DNA of 64,000 nt from Euclidia mi. Lineage: Eukaryota; Arthropoda; Insecta; Lepidoptera; Erebidae. The notes under the pieces were generated by a model. The model was not told the origin of the DNA. It worked only from the letters and a program-made list of their open reading frames with translations, and made no database searches. Shown piece after piece: positions 10,562 to 20,899 of this stretch. The translations under genes were made by a program, and so were the position numbers. Location of the stretch: positions 50,148,486 to 50,212,485 of the forward strand of contig OX123192.2 in NCBI GenBank assembly GCA_944739405.2, read 5' to 3'. Position 1 is the first letter of the stretch. Every line of letters starts with the position of its first letter.

Positions 10562-12006
10562 CAGCGGGACCGGACGGGCTGCACAATTTTTGGCTTAAAT
10601 GGCTCCGAAGTTCGCATGAACTTCGGAGCCATGTCGTCAGTTGTTATATTTATTGGCTCCATAGATGGAATTCGTTCACATGCTCGCTCAACATCCCCAA
10701 TCCAATCACCCTCTTCATGGTTGACGGGCATCGACCAGATGCTGCGCCAAAATGCAACAGTGGCATCATCATTTGGTCGACACCCATCACCATTACTGGC
10801 CGAGGAATCAGGGTGCTCCCATCGGCGGTACACACACTTTTCGTCTCTCTGGAATGTACGATTCAGGAAATATCGATCCACTCTTTTTTTATGTCGCCGA
10901 ATACGGTTTGCTCATGCATAAAGCTTTTGTTTTAGAAAGTTGATGCGCTCTGTAACTCGAGACGAATAATCTTGGGAACTGATACCAGTTCCCGCGAAGG
11001 CCCGAGTCACAAAGCGCATCACTCTCGGTCGTGTATTACCGGGTCTAAAAGAAGACAGCTTGCCAATGAGTGCCCTAATCTCAGCAATACGACTCTCAAT
11101 CCTGCGTTGCCATGCTGGCACCATAACGGACCATCGAGTAGCGGTATTATCTACAGGAAATTTAACTCCTGCTACTCGACATGCCGTAACAGCCGCACAA
11201 TACAGGATTGACTGTGTATCGCTGAGATTTTCACTATTGTCAAAATAGATTGTCAATAGTGAATCTAAGGCACTCACTAGCGCTATGTTTTTGTTATGCA
11301 TGGGCAACCGAGGCAAACGAGGCCGAATACTTGGATTCATGGATCGGTATTCCCCAATAGCATATTCCAAAGTGCTCCTTAACCGAACATTGTACTGGGT
11401 ACTTACATGAGAAGTCTCGTCATCTACCTCTTCATCAACGACATTAATAATTGTTAGTAACTGTTGCTGTTGATCAATCTCTGTCCCAGTTTGCGATGAA
11501 GAAGTGATGGGGAGACATCTGCGCACGTCAAAGCGAAGTCTCTCAAGCATGGTATCATCCAGCAGACGACACCGCTGGATGGCCCGCACTTGATCCGATA
11601 GCCGTTGTGTTGACACGTTGACAGCTGGCTCAAGCGCCTGAAACAAAGGCAGCATTCGATCACGGTACGCACTGAGGTTAGTTCCTCCCTCTGTGGCCGC
11701 AAAATATGCCCGCATGACGTTTTCATTCATTGAACTTGTCCATCTCATGCGGTGCGCATCACCACCGGTAGCGGGGGCCCTGTTCCAGACCGGTGGGCCT
11801 CAAGGTCCCAAGCGTGTCGGTGGCCGGCCTCTCCCACGCCGACGTACAGGTGGTGGCGACGTCGGCGGAGAGAAATACTCGTCGCTCGACGAGCTCGACG
11901 CCTCAACACTCACCGACGACGCTGGTGCAGGTGCCGGTAGCTGTGAGGCGGAGCTGAGCGACGAGCCTGGGGATCTCAGGCGTGCAGCAGCTGCTCTTGT
12001 CAACAT
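10562..12006 (-). pseudogene. Dong/R4 N-terminal region
   Basis: Starts at the ATG at 12006 (MLTRAAAARLR) and runs through a Ser/Pro/Arg-rich leader and a long region of about 370 residues, all in one frame. TGA codons at 11800-11802 and 10912-10914 interrupt it. It ends where a short inverted segment (about 10562-10630) replaces the first reverse-transcriptase block. The region 11748-10912 gives 278 uninterrupted codons. I chose the ATG at 12006 because it precedes an uninterrupted leader and follows an AT-rich 5' UTR. The GC-rich leader is richer in G+C than its neighbours. Confidence 0.75.
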
Positions 12007-12291
12007 TTTCTCATGGTTTTATTAGTTTAAATCTCATTTGTATTCTCATTTCTCAAGTTTTTGTTTGTTGATATCACGTCTTTCCTTTGACATTATATGT
12101 CATTCATCGTCGTAATATTTTGGCAATATTTTCTTTATATATTTTATGGTTGCTTTGATTTGTAACAATATTTATCATAAAAAGAAGTCCTTGTAATATT
12201 GTAAATATATAACGGCACAAAACTATGAAATAAAATACAAATAAAATTATCCAAGAGAAAAATTTGGTTTCCTTGTTGACGTTTTGCTAGG

Positions 12292-12307
12292 TTATTATTA
12301 TTATTAT
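12292..12307. repeat. (ATT)n run flanking Dong
   Basis: Five to six ATT units. On the minus strand this is (TAA)n and lies just upstream of the Dong 5' UTR. It pairs with the ATT run at about 6275-6297 at the other end of the element and is probably part of the original target microsatellite. Confidence 0.7.
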
Positions 12308-12309
12308 GT

Positions 12310-13604
12310 GACGTGTGAACGATCGTTGAATATTTTTAACTTGTTTGGAATGGATAGAATAATGTGGGTTCCATGCAAAAGCACCATATTCCAGCCGGCT
12401 ACGTACTAGGGCGTTGTATAATATTATCTTGGTCCGAAAAAATTGGAAGACTTTTGTGTTACCTTTAATAAACCCTTACATTTGAGCTGACTTTTTCACC
12501 ACTTCATCAATATGCTTTTTGAAATTTACCCGCTCATCCATTATAACACCGAGATCACATATTTCATTTCATTTTGAAAATGATACACCATTTATTTGGT
12601 AGTTAGACATCTGAGGTTGCTTCTTCCTTGTGAATTTTATATGACAACATTTTCATACATGCAGTTGTCATTGCACCAATTTTGAATGCTATTTAAGTCT
12701 TTTTGTAAAAGAGAAACATCGTCGCAAGATGACATAGTCTTATACGATTTGAGATCATCAGCAAAAAGTAAATATTTGCTATTCTGGATTCGAGCTGATA
12801 TAGTATTGATGAAGAGTGAGAATAAACACGGGCCAAGATATGATCCTTGTGGTACTCCTGAGGTGGCATGATAAGGGAGGGATTTATATCCACACACAGC
12901 AACAACCAACGATCTTCGAGCCAAGTAAGATTCAAACCACCCCAGAAGCGATCCATGTAACCCAGCTGATTCCAATCTGGACAGTAGCAGTGAGTGATTT
13001 GACTATGTCGAATGCACTACTGAAGTCGGTGTAGATTGCATCAACCTCATGTCTTTTGTCCAGAGCGCGTGATATATAATTAACGAATTACGCCAGAGAT
13101 TAGATTGTACGCTGCGACCAGCCTGAAAGCCATGTTGAGGAACAGATAGTATTGATCCAGATGATGTGTAATGATAGGACATAAAAGGGACTCGAAGATC
13201 TTTGCAAAACAAGAAAGTATAGAGTTTGGGCGTTAATTTTTGACGTCAGAAGGATCATTTCATCATCAAAATTGGAACAATCTTAGCCCGTTTGCAAACA
13301 TCAGGAAATTTTCCGTATTTCAGAGTATTTAGTTGTTATATATGCTACATATAGGAGAAGCGAGGTTCTTGCTGCACATTTTCATAAATATTGGTGTAAT
13401 TCCATCTGGTTCAGGGCCCTTAGATACATCATGGTTATACAATGACTTCAACACTTTCTCCTCTAGAAATTGTAACTCACTCTCTACTCTACTCTCTACT
13501 CGTCGTCGCTTCGTAGTAGTAGCTTTGCAACACACAGGCACTTTTGTCTCTTTTAAATATTTTGCATACAAGCAGCAAAATCGACCAGCAAGTTGATTCA
13601 TCAC
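12310..13604 (-). pseudogene. Jockey-like LINE reverse transcriptase, remnant
   Basis: Minus-strand pieces at 13604-13329 (GPEPDGITPIFMKMCS), 13212-13003 (QHGFQAGRSVQSNL) and 12975-12637 (ATSGVPQGSYLGPCLF and LFADDLKSY) lie in the order finger, palm, catalytic site, and C-terminal residues continue decayed to about 12340. Several frameshifts separate them. The 5' part is truncated at about 13605. The Dong insertion lies directly beyond its 3' end. Confidence 0.75.
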
Positions 13605-15041
13605 AGGAATGATTTAAAAATGCTGGCTGCTGCTGTTACTCAAACAACACCGATACACGGTTTTATTAGTACAGTGTACATAAATTCTAAATTTATTAGT
13701 AAATGGAAATTATATAGGTATAATACACCTTTTCTAACCCAGTCAGGTGTCATGATGCGCAATATCAACATTTTACACTAACAACGACATCAAGCAAGCA
13801 ATATCAACGGGACAATGTCTCAATTCGTCATTATTACACCCTAAATAAGGCCATTTACACACATCCGTATACCCACCCTAACATTACGCACGCGTTTTCC
13901 GTGTCCGCTAATGTGAACGGGGCTTACGGGTACCACCCTATTTTTCCTACGTTTCGCCACGGAAATAATATCTAACAGTATTGTAACTCCATACAAACGC
14001 TCGAAACTCGAGTTATACCTACGCGCCTCGAACAAAGTACCCATTTGACTGTGCGAACTGTGCCTAAAGTACCCACAGCCGCGATCGTGCCGCAGCTCGC
14101 ATACGGCGTGTCTGTAGGTATATAACTCACCAAGACGGCCGAGTTACAATACTGTTAGATTATATGACCGTGGTTTCGCCCAACATGGTTCTCAAATAAA
14201 CAGACTCTTTGCGATATTTTCGGCATATTTATCGTTCCTTATTAAGCTTAATCGTCTAAACGACCCCTTAACTTACTAGTGTAATGATAACAATAGAAAG
14301 GGACTGTTTGGATCCGGTGGGGCCACGGAAACAACGGTTTTGTTATTGCGTGCTGTATGTTAAGCAAATTGGTCTGATGTGCTGGAATGAGGATTGCTTT
14401 GCTGTCTAAGGGTTACTTAGCTCGTTTTTGTGTATTTTTCTTATTTGTCCTGCGGGTAATTTTGCTTTAGAAATCTAAAAATATGGGCAAGCTAGAGCCA
14501 CGGTTGCACCTATTGTATACTAGTGAACATGTAATCTAGTAACATTCACTCATTTTCGATATGGCAAGTACCTACGTACTTGCCATATCTGTTTAATAGC
14601 GAGTACCATTATTTATTTATAATACCTTTTATTTTCCGCAATGAGCCCGACGGCTGCTGTGACCCATAACAAATTAGTTTCGTTTTAAAATAAGTACGCC
14701 ACTGAGACGCTTATATTTGCAAGCAGAAGTTTATCGCGTTTTGTGTCAATCAACAAAATATTCCTATAATCCATCATTTCATAGCCCAACGTTTACGGTT
14801 ATTTCGGTGGGAACAAGCCACGGTAATCTTTATTTATTGTTTTGTGCCCGAAATTTGCTTTATTTAGCTTTGTCATTCGGCACAGTACCAATTTGGTGCA
14901 TTGCGTTCGGGACCTAATGGCCGCGTTAATTTATTGGTGTGTCTTGAGATACTTGTATAGTACGGTCAATGTTTCAGGATAGGTCATAAGGATTATTATA
15001 ACGTGTTCATATTTATGTTAGAGATTAGACATACGTGTACT
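13605..15041. other. No gene seen; small inverted-repeat element and hairpin
   Basis: Apart from the MITE-like element at 13970-14160 and a perfect 14-bp hairpin at 14558-14589 (loop of 4), nothing is recognisable. Two open frames of 66-67 codons (14044-13841 minus, 14717-14917 plus) have no family features. Confidence 0.4.
13970..14160. mobile_element. Putative MITE with 20-bp inverted ends
   Basis: The ends 13970-13989 and 14141-14160 are perfect inverted copies ('tctaacagtattgtaactc' plus one base). The interior of about 150 bases has no coding capacity. No exact target duplication is visible. The size and structure suggest a non-autonomous DNA transposon; the superfamily is unknown. Confidence 0.45.
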
Positions 15042-15043
15042 TA

Positions 15044-16735
15044 GGGGAAAGTGGTTACCCTTCGTACACTTTTTACATTTTATTTTTTTACTTTGCAATT
15101 AAATGACGAATTTACCTAGTTTATGTACCTAAGTGTAACAAATATATTGTAGTTTGTTACAAAAAAGTCCGAAGCTATTATGTCAAAAGGTTAAAGGGTT
15201 ATAGCCATTTTTCTACGATAAGATATTTGTACGAACGTACCCCATGCATGGGGTACGTTCGTACAGTAGGTGGGGTACTTTCATACGCCATGGGGTACAT
15301 TCATACAGGGTTATTAAAAAGCCAATTAAAGTCCTTAAATTTTCATTAATTATTATAAAAATATTTATTTATCTTAGAACTCACTTAATAATATGTGACT
15401 TTCTGACTCATAGCCGTTAAACTTTTTTTACAAAAATAAAAACGTTCATCCTTAGTTCACTTATCGATAATTGTAAAAGTTTATTTAGCGCGTCTTACTC
15501 GCGATAAATAATAAATTTGAGGCAGTTTTTATTCTCGGTATTTGCCAACGTTTCGGACGACTTGCTTCAGCCGTGGTCGCGGCGGAACTGGTGAGCTCAG
15601 CGCCCTCCTTGTGCGCTGCAGGTTTTAGCACTCTACCCTCACTTGATTTTTTTAACCGCACTGTCGGTACTTCGACACATTACACTAATGACGTCTAGAC
15701 ACTGTTGAGTTGTAGGTATCATTGCGGCGGTGTTTACACTTATTTATGACTGGATTCCAAGTTGTTGATAATCTAAATCCATCCACCCAGTTGAAAATAT
15801 TGTGATTTTTTTAAATTCAACCATTTTACGTACTATCCTGGAGTAATAGTGACGTTCGGCGGATAAATCCTGTGGTTGATGTAGTTCTATCCAGTGGTTT
15901 GACTCCAATAAATGTTGACCTATAGCGGACTTATTTACTTGTTGATTTTTCACAGCTGCGATATGTTCTTTGACCCTTTCCGCAATTGTTCGCTTGGTCT
16001 GTCCGATATAGGAACTACCACACCTGCAATCGACCTTGTAGACGCCAGGTGTTTGAAAAGGAGTGGCATCCTTTGGGCTGCGCTGATTGTGTGCTATCTT
16101 GGAAAGCGGAATATACACTCTTGATGGAGTATTTCTTAAGTACTGTTCCAACTTTGTCCATTACTCCTTTTAGATAAGGCATGTAAGCCGGCACTCTGCT
16201 CACCTCAGGTTTACGGTCCTTCCTCTTCAGACGGTGAATCTCATCTTTGTATCCGTTACGTTTTAGTACCTCCTGAACTGTAACTTTGGTACTGGTAGCT
16301 ATTAAAATCTAAAGGGGGTACATTCGTACGCGTACGAATGTGCCCCCTGTCTGGCTGTCCGAATGTACCCCATGCCTTTATACAAAATTAAAATACAACT
16401 TTATACAAATTCTAATTAAGTTTGAGAAGTATAACAATAAAAGCTCAAAATAAACAATGTTAACATTAATCAATCATCACCACTTTGTCAAAAACATAAT
16501 AATTTTACTTACAATTACGACCTGAAGGTAGGTATAAAATTTACTCACCGCGCGCGAAAACACGTTACGTTTTGTCAACTTCGGAACCGTAGTGTGACTC
16601 GCGCGAAACTCCGCTAGCAACATTGCGGCGGTATGTCTATGCACACAAACAAAGGCATGTTGGTGTGACCTTTAGTTTTTTTTATAAACTAGCTGTATGA
16701 ATGTGCCCCGCGTACGAAGGGTGACCACTTTCCCC
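15044..16735. mobile_element. Non-autonomous DNA transposon with TA duplication
   Basis: The terminal inverted repeats 15044-15068 and 16711-16735 begin GGGGAAAGTGG and agree at all but two of 25 positions. Both ends are flanked by TA, as expected for a 2-bp target duplication. Inside, near each end, lie several direct and inverted copies of a motif like GGGGTACATTCGTAC (15236-15306 and 16315-16372). No transposase is recognisable. A Penelope-like fragment (about 15480-16310) occupies the middle. Superfamily not assigned. Confidence 0.65.
15480..16310 (-). mobile_element. Penelope-like element fragment with GIY-YIG domain
   Basis: The minus frame 16151-15744 encodes a GIY-YIG endonuclease: GVYKVDCRCGSSYIGQTKRT followed by ERVKEHIAAV and the HLLESNHWIEL block, the usual layout of the C-terminal nuclease of Penelope-like elements. 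Upstream (16310-16135) the preceding coding text is in another frame (a frameshift near 16130), and the reverse transcriptase is absent. Downstream, at 15545-15570, the sequence on the minus strand contains CCGAAACGTTGG, a motif often seen near the ends of these elements. The fragment sits inside the inverted-repeat element described above. Confidence 0.75.
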
Positions 16736-17139
16736 TATTATATATAATCTTATCAAACCCATACCTATGGGTATGATAAGATTTGCTTGAGCTGTGTTTT
16801 GAAAGTTTTAGAAGGGATTGATGCTTATTTAAATAGAATACGGATTATTTTCTAATAGTTTGTTCAAATGAGCGTCCTGCAGCAATCAAACCTTGGTCCT
16901 CTTCTATTTTTTTTATTTTATTTCTTGACTTGCCCTGCCTTGTAAAAGAATTAATAAAAGCCTTAATAACAAAATGCTTTCATAATTTTACATAGTTTTT
17001 AATGTCAGATTCAACACCAATATGATGCTATACTAATTTAATACTTTTACATAATTTCTAAGTTAGCTTTTGAATCTTCTTTATTACTCAATTGTGTGCA
17101 ACTTTCTAAAACATATATTTTGAATATTTTATTATTCAC
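16736..17139. other. No gene seen
   Basis: AT-rich. An imperfect inverted repeat (16746-16783, arms of 18 with two mismatches) lies right beside the inverted-repeat element. Nothing coding is visible. Confidence 0.4.
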
Positions 17140-17357
17140 TCCATGTCCTTGCTTTATTGCCCGAAGAACCGATGGCTATTGGAGTAGGAGGGTTCTGGAA
17201 TGACGACCACGTAACTAACGGACGGCGCAGCAGGGGTAGGCCTCCCGCAAGATGGACCAACGATCTGGTTAAGATTCCGGAAAGCAGTTGGATGCGGGCG
17301 GCTCAAGATCGGTCTGTGTGGAGAACCTTGAGGGCGGCCAGTGTGTATAAGTGAAAG
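17140..17357 (+). pseudogene. C-terminal remnant of an RTE/CR1-type LINE
   Basis: The frame ends GRRSRGRPPARWTNDLVK...SSWMRAAQDRSVWRTL and stops at about 17354. The GRP-rich segment followed by a W...AQDR..W block is the usual C-terminus of a LINE protein group abundant in insects. Only the last 65 codons remain and no catalytic domain is present. Confidence 0.65.
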
Positions 17358-17588
17358 TGTCTAGGCTGTCATAATTCTTTCCTTCGCCTTATTCCATCAT
17401 CGAAGGTCAGCTCTCACATTCTGCCTACAATTTCCTCTCTTTTGTGCGTCCTCAAGGTCTTTTTGGACTGATGAAAACCAAGAGGCAGGTTAACTACCGC
17501 AACGACGCACCTTTGTCGGCAGGTTATGAGCTCTTCTACTATCATAATGGTCTTTTAAACGGTGAAATACTTACTACTGTATAAATCC

Positions 17589-17761
17589 CTAATCTCTAAA
17601 TGCTTTTATTTGAATAATAGACATGGAATTTATAATAGCGAATGAACACATGCTTAGTACCATTAAAAAAGTTACTGGTGTTGCGCGACAGACTCTAAAG
17701 TGCAGAGGATAATATTGTAGCATGTCTAAAATTTCATTGATGTCCGCACGTTGACGTTCAT
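17589..17761 (-). CDS. Gustatory receptor, last exon
   Basis: The exon begins after the acceptor TTTTATATTCTTACAG (AG at 17763-17762) and ends at TAG (17591-17589). It encodes 56 complete residues containing LQYYPLHFRVCRATPVTFLM and a final hydrophobic segment with a Q near its end. In insect gustatory receptors (7tm_7 family) a block like 'RPF.F..wR..P' leads into transmembrane segment 7, so the fit is good, although the usual TY...QF ending is changed. The exon starts with the last two bases of a codon, which matches the single base left by the exon at 18792. The receptor would act as a ligand-gated cation channel subunit in gustatory neuron membranes; the ligand is unknown. Confidence 0.7.
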
Positions 17762-17859
17762 CTGTAAGAATATAAAACATTAACTCTAAAACATACGATT
17801 GAATTGGTGGAGGTGTTTAGTACTAATGCTAAGAATGGTCAATATAATTATTGCTAGCC

Positions 17860-18330
17860 CCGTGCCTTGGAGAGCGTGTGAAGCCGTCGGTCCCAGCTAT
17901 CATGCAGATCATTGATAATCGTAATGGGAGTAAATTGTTTGAATTTACTTCACTTCCATACTTCTCTGTCACCAGTCATCCGATCGTTTACCCCTTTTTC
18001 TTTTATATCCACCCTCACACAGTCCATCCATCTTTTCCACGGCTTTCTTCCCTTTTCGTCCTTCTACATGCATATTCATCACATTTTTACCTACATAAAT
18101 CTCATCTCTCCGCATATCATATCCACACCAGGCCAATTGATTCCCTTTTACCTTTTCATCTATGGGCGCCACTTTCATACTACTTCTAACGTAATCATTC
18201 CTAAGTCTGTCCAATCTTGTCACTCCACATATCCATCGTAACATTCTCAACTCTGCCACATGCAATCATTTTTCAGCCATCTTCTTTGTAGCCCAACACT
18301 CAGCTTCATATAGTACGGCCTTATAACCAA
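17860..18330 (-). pseudogene. C-terminal remnant of an RTE-type LINE
   Basis: The minus frame 18265-17969 reads AELRMLRWICGVTRLDRLRND, then KVAPIDEKVKGNQLAWCGYD and a basic G/K-rich end. This is the conserved C-terminal region of an RTE-like LINE family common in Lepidoptera. It lies in the intron between the two C-terminal exons of the gustatory receptor, on the same strand. Frameshifts and the missing catalytic domain show that it is dead. Confidence 0.75.
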
Positions 18331-18449
18331 TTTATAAATGCAGCCCTTTAATTTTACATGCATTTTGTGGTCGCATATTGTGCCTGAGACTTGGTATATT
18401 ACCATCAAAATCCATATGTTAGTTCCGGCAGTGAATATAGCCAATTATT

Positions 18450-18668
18450 TTTTTTTTTTAAACTACAACTCCCGCATTCGGACTAAATCCTGTGTCGCGG
18501 GGGACTTTACAAACATACAACTACGGACACAATGGACACCCAGACTCGAAACAACAACTTATGAATCACACAAAGTGTTGTCTCGTGTGGGGATCGAACC
18601 CACAACACTTCGACGCGGTGTCAAGCGGTGAGGCGGCCGCTTCAACCACTCCGCCAACCGTGCAGTCA
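18450..18668 (-). repeat. SINE family C
   Basis: On the minus strand a tRNA-like head ('ggttggcggagtggttgaag', A box; 'gtgggttcgatccccaca', B box) starts at about 18668, is followed by 'cacaaagtgttg'-type body sequence and ends in a poly-A-like run (T-run 18449-18459 on the plus strand). A diverged copy in the opposite orientation lies at 53905-54160. It sits in the small intron of the receptor gene. Confidence 0.7.
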
Positions 18669-18791
18669 AATTGTAAGTTACTCAAAATATGCTCAAAGAG
18701 ACGTGTTAAAACATGGCTCTTTGAGCATAATTTTGGAAAATACAAATATACAACATCAAAGATGAATTAATTCTGTAAAGTGTTTACTTAC

Positions 18792-18942
18792 TGCGTGCCA
18801 GTATTCTTTTCTCAATAATCATTAGTTTTATGCATTGAATATTGTCAGCTGTTAAGTCCAGTGCAATAGTGCTTAATAGCAAGGGCATGAGTGGTTGCAT
18901 AATGTGGCTTAGGTACTTCAATGCCACAAACGGATATAGATC
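18792..18942 (-). CDS. Gustatory receptor, penultimate exon
   Basis: The acceptor TTGTTCATTTGCAG (AG at 18944-18943) and the donor GTAAGT (18791-18786) define 151 bases: 50 codons in phase 0 plus one base. It encodes LYPFVALKYLSHIMQPLMPL (a transmembrane segment, probably number 6) and a hydrophilic loop with ALDLTADNIQCIKLMIIEK. Gustatory receptors have the same pattern here: a hydrophobic segment, a small 'gelv..e...ik.il..r' stretch, then a cytoplasmic loop. The one-base overhang joins the last exon (17761) to create an asparagine codon without a frameshift. A SINE tail begins about 35 bases upstream of the acceptor. Confidence 0.65.
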
Positions 18943-18975
18943 CTGCAAATGAACAATTTGCGCATTTATATACAT

Positions 18976-19075
18976 CTTTCACACATAACATAACATCACA
19001 TAACTTTTATCTCCGAAGAGGCAAGCAGAGGCGTATTACACACCCACGGGATCCTGCTGCCGTTTTGTCAAATTT
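18976..19075 (-). repeat. SINE tail fragment
   Basis: On the minus strand it reads 'cgcctctgcttgcctcttcg' followed by 'gagataaaagttatgtgatg', a variant of the tail seen in SINE family D (20900-21095). It lies just upstream of the receptor exon at 18942. No head region is present. Confidence 0.45.
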
Positions 19076-19214
19076 GTTCTTGCCAAAATATTACCAATTA
19101 TAATGTCATTATGGCATTTGGTCTTTAATCAAATGATTTATCACAGCAAACAATCTTCAGACAGTAAACGTTTGCTGATATTAGTTTATTTATGGAAGTA
19201 GTTAGAGTAGGCTA

Positions 19215-19246
19215 ATTAATAAAAAAAATAGTTAGGTTAGGTTAGT
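19215..19246 (+). repeat. Short TTAGG run
   Basis: About three consecutive TTAGG units ('agttaggttaggttag'). TTAGG is the telomeric repeat of Lepidoptera. So short an internal run may be chance or a scar. It directly borders the GC-rich repeat at 19250. Confidence 0.5.
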
Positions 19247-19249
19247 TTT

Positions 19250-19655
19250 GATCTGTGACCTCCTCCCCCCGTGGAATCTCCACCTTGTCTGCGCAGGATG
19301 CGGCCAACGGTGCGGGTGCGGGGGACAGTTCTGTCTGTCCCTCGCAGTCGGGTGCGGTCGCGGGAGGAGAGGCGTGTCAGTGTTGCGTTGCCGCGCGCCC
19401 TATCTCCCGCGACCAAATGGGGGCGCACCATTCGATGCGTCGCGGTGGGGTCGCATAGGAAGAGGAGATGCGGTGTTGCGTTGCCGTCCTCCCTATCCTG
19501 TGCGGCCGCTGGGTGTTTTGGCGGCGGAGCCCAACACCTTAATCCGCCGCCAAGGGGGTTTCGTTCGGGGCCCGCCTGACTATCTGGCGGGCCAATACCC
19601 GTCGGGGGGTAGCGACGAATGCTTATGCGAAACCCTACCCTCCGACACACGGGTA
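19250..19655 (-). repeat. GC-rich dispersed repeat, copy 1
   Basis: Much richer in G+C than its surroundings. Inverted and closely similar to 52430-52925: shared landmarks include 'tattggcccgccagat', 'caggcgggccccgaac', 'tccgccgccaaaacaccca', 'gcgggagatagggcgcgcgg' and 'ccgcacccgcaccgttgg'. Compared with the second copy it lacks about 80-90 bases before 'acaaggtggagat'. Both copies carry open frames on both strands, which I take to be a side effect of high G+C. It could be the 5' part of a LINE or another element; the class is not known. Confidence 0.6.
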
Positions 19656-19854
19656 CATGAGAAAGTCGAGGGCTATAATTTAAACGTTCATTTCCCAAAC
19701 ATTAGGTTTGCGTTACAATTTTTTGTGAATAGATTTTTTGCTAAGTAACAATTTGGCAAATGAAATTATGCGAAAATTTTTTTGGGAAGTGAAAATTTGT
19801 CAAATTCCTTTCGGTCAAACAAGAGAGACCCCACACCAACACTTCGTAAGTTAT

Positions 19855-20030
19855 GTTTCGGTACCAATGTAATAGGCGGCGAGCCTATTGCCATCTACCG
19901 GACACATTATTAGGCGAGCGATAATTAACATTTTTAATGCACACATAACTATAACGGCGATAGCCCAGTGGTGTACGTAACGGACTGCTGAGACGATGGT
20001 TTCGAGTTCGATCCCCAGAAACCCGGGCAC
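19855..20030. repeat. SINE fragments (family D body, tRNA-like head)
   Basis: At 19862-19905, on the minus strand, lies the family D body ('gcaataggctcgccgcctat'). At 19955-20025, on the plus strand, lies a tRNA-like head with 'gcgatagcccagtgg' (A box) and 'gagttcgatcccc' (B box). These appear to be two decayed SINE pieces next to each other. Confidence 0.5.
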
Positions 20031-20199
20031 ACACCTCTGGCTTCTCGAAGTTAAATGTGCAATAAAAAAATTAAAGTGTCAATTCTCCCAATTTACTTCG
20101 GAAATCAGCATTGGAGGTGCATCAGCATCAGGTGGTTACAATCATGTAACCACTTTAGTATCACAAAGAAACACCCGAGTATCCATGGAGTACACTTAT

Positions 20200-20640
20200 T
20201 GCTTACATACATACAAAGACTCACGCCTGTTTCCCGGAGGGGTAGGCAGAGACTACGGAACGCCATTTGCAACGATGCTGACATACCTCTCTTGCTTCAT
20301 TCACTTCCATCAAGTTTCTCATGCATGCTCTTCTGTTTAGGGTACTTCTGACCTGTCCTTTTTTTAGGATGTCTCCAATCTGGTCAGAGAACGTCCGCCT
20401 AGGTCTTCCCCTTCGGCGTGTCCCATTCACATTTGCCTTATATGTATATCTTCATTGTCAGTCTTTCATCATCCATCCTCTCCATGTGCCCAAACCATCT
20501 TAACATGCCTTTCTCGATGCTTGTCACTACATCTTATTTTACCCCACACCACTCTCTTATCACACTATTCTTTACTCTGTCGGTCAAATTCTTTCTTATT
20601 GCTTACAATCACCCACTATTATATTATTCGCCGCGGTAAC
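20200..20640 (-). pseudogene. LINE C-terminus and 3' tail (partner of SINE D)
   Basis: The minus frame 20430-20221 reads RRRGRPRRTFSDQIGDILKK, then RACMRNLMEVNEAREVC and ends SAYPSGKQA followed by TGA and a (TATG)n tail. This is a LINE C-terminus common in Lepidoptera; the preceding residues at 20640-20430 are in other frames. The last 40-45 bases, including the stop and tail, are nearly identical to the 3' end of SINE family D in this window. Confidence 0.75.
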
Positions 20641-20899
20641 GTAACCGTTTCCTTGCATTTAAACCGATGAGTTTCATATATCGGCACGTAATGTAACTAC
20701 ACAAAATTGTCGTAGTTATTTATGCTGTAATTTGTAACGAAACCATACCTCGAATCTAAAGGCTCCATCTATCGTAACCTTTTTATATTAATAATTAAAA
20801 CCAATTAAATAAATAATTTAGCAATTTATATAAAAAATATGTTTTAAATTCCCATAGATATTTTCTAAGGGGTGTGTAATAGGGTTCCCACCAAAAATT

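Larger units (their letters stand above)
6275..12307 (-). mobile_element. Dong/R4-clade LINE, interrupted by a Jockey copy
   Basis: Its reading direction is right to left. The 5' side abuts an (ATT)n run at about 12292-12307 and the 3' side abuts another at about 6275-6297. Dong, first described in Bombyx, is known to insert into TAA repeats, so both flanks fit. The protein order is: serine/proline/arginine-rich N-terminus and a long N-terminal region (12006-10635), reverse transcriptase, a CCHC-like zinc knuckle and a restriction-like endonuclease (to 6424), then a short 3' UTR. A plus-strand Jockey element of about 2 kb sits inside the reverse-transcriptase domain: the NYRPITCLPT block (about 10430-10460) lies on one side and the YKLLTSIL block (about 8397-8425) on the other. 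In-frame stops, frameshifts and a small inversion make it inactive. Confidence 0.85.

Noticed and set aside
18590..18668. Apparent minus-strand tRNA gene
   Set aside because: Head of SINE family C; followed by SINE body sequence and an A-rich end.
19237..19748. Several ORFs of 67-166 codons on both strands
   Set aside because: They lie in the GC-rich repeat; the second copy at 52 kb does not conserve any one frame consistently.
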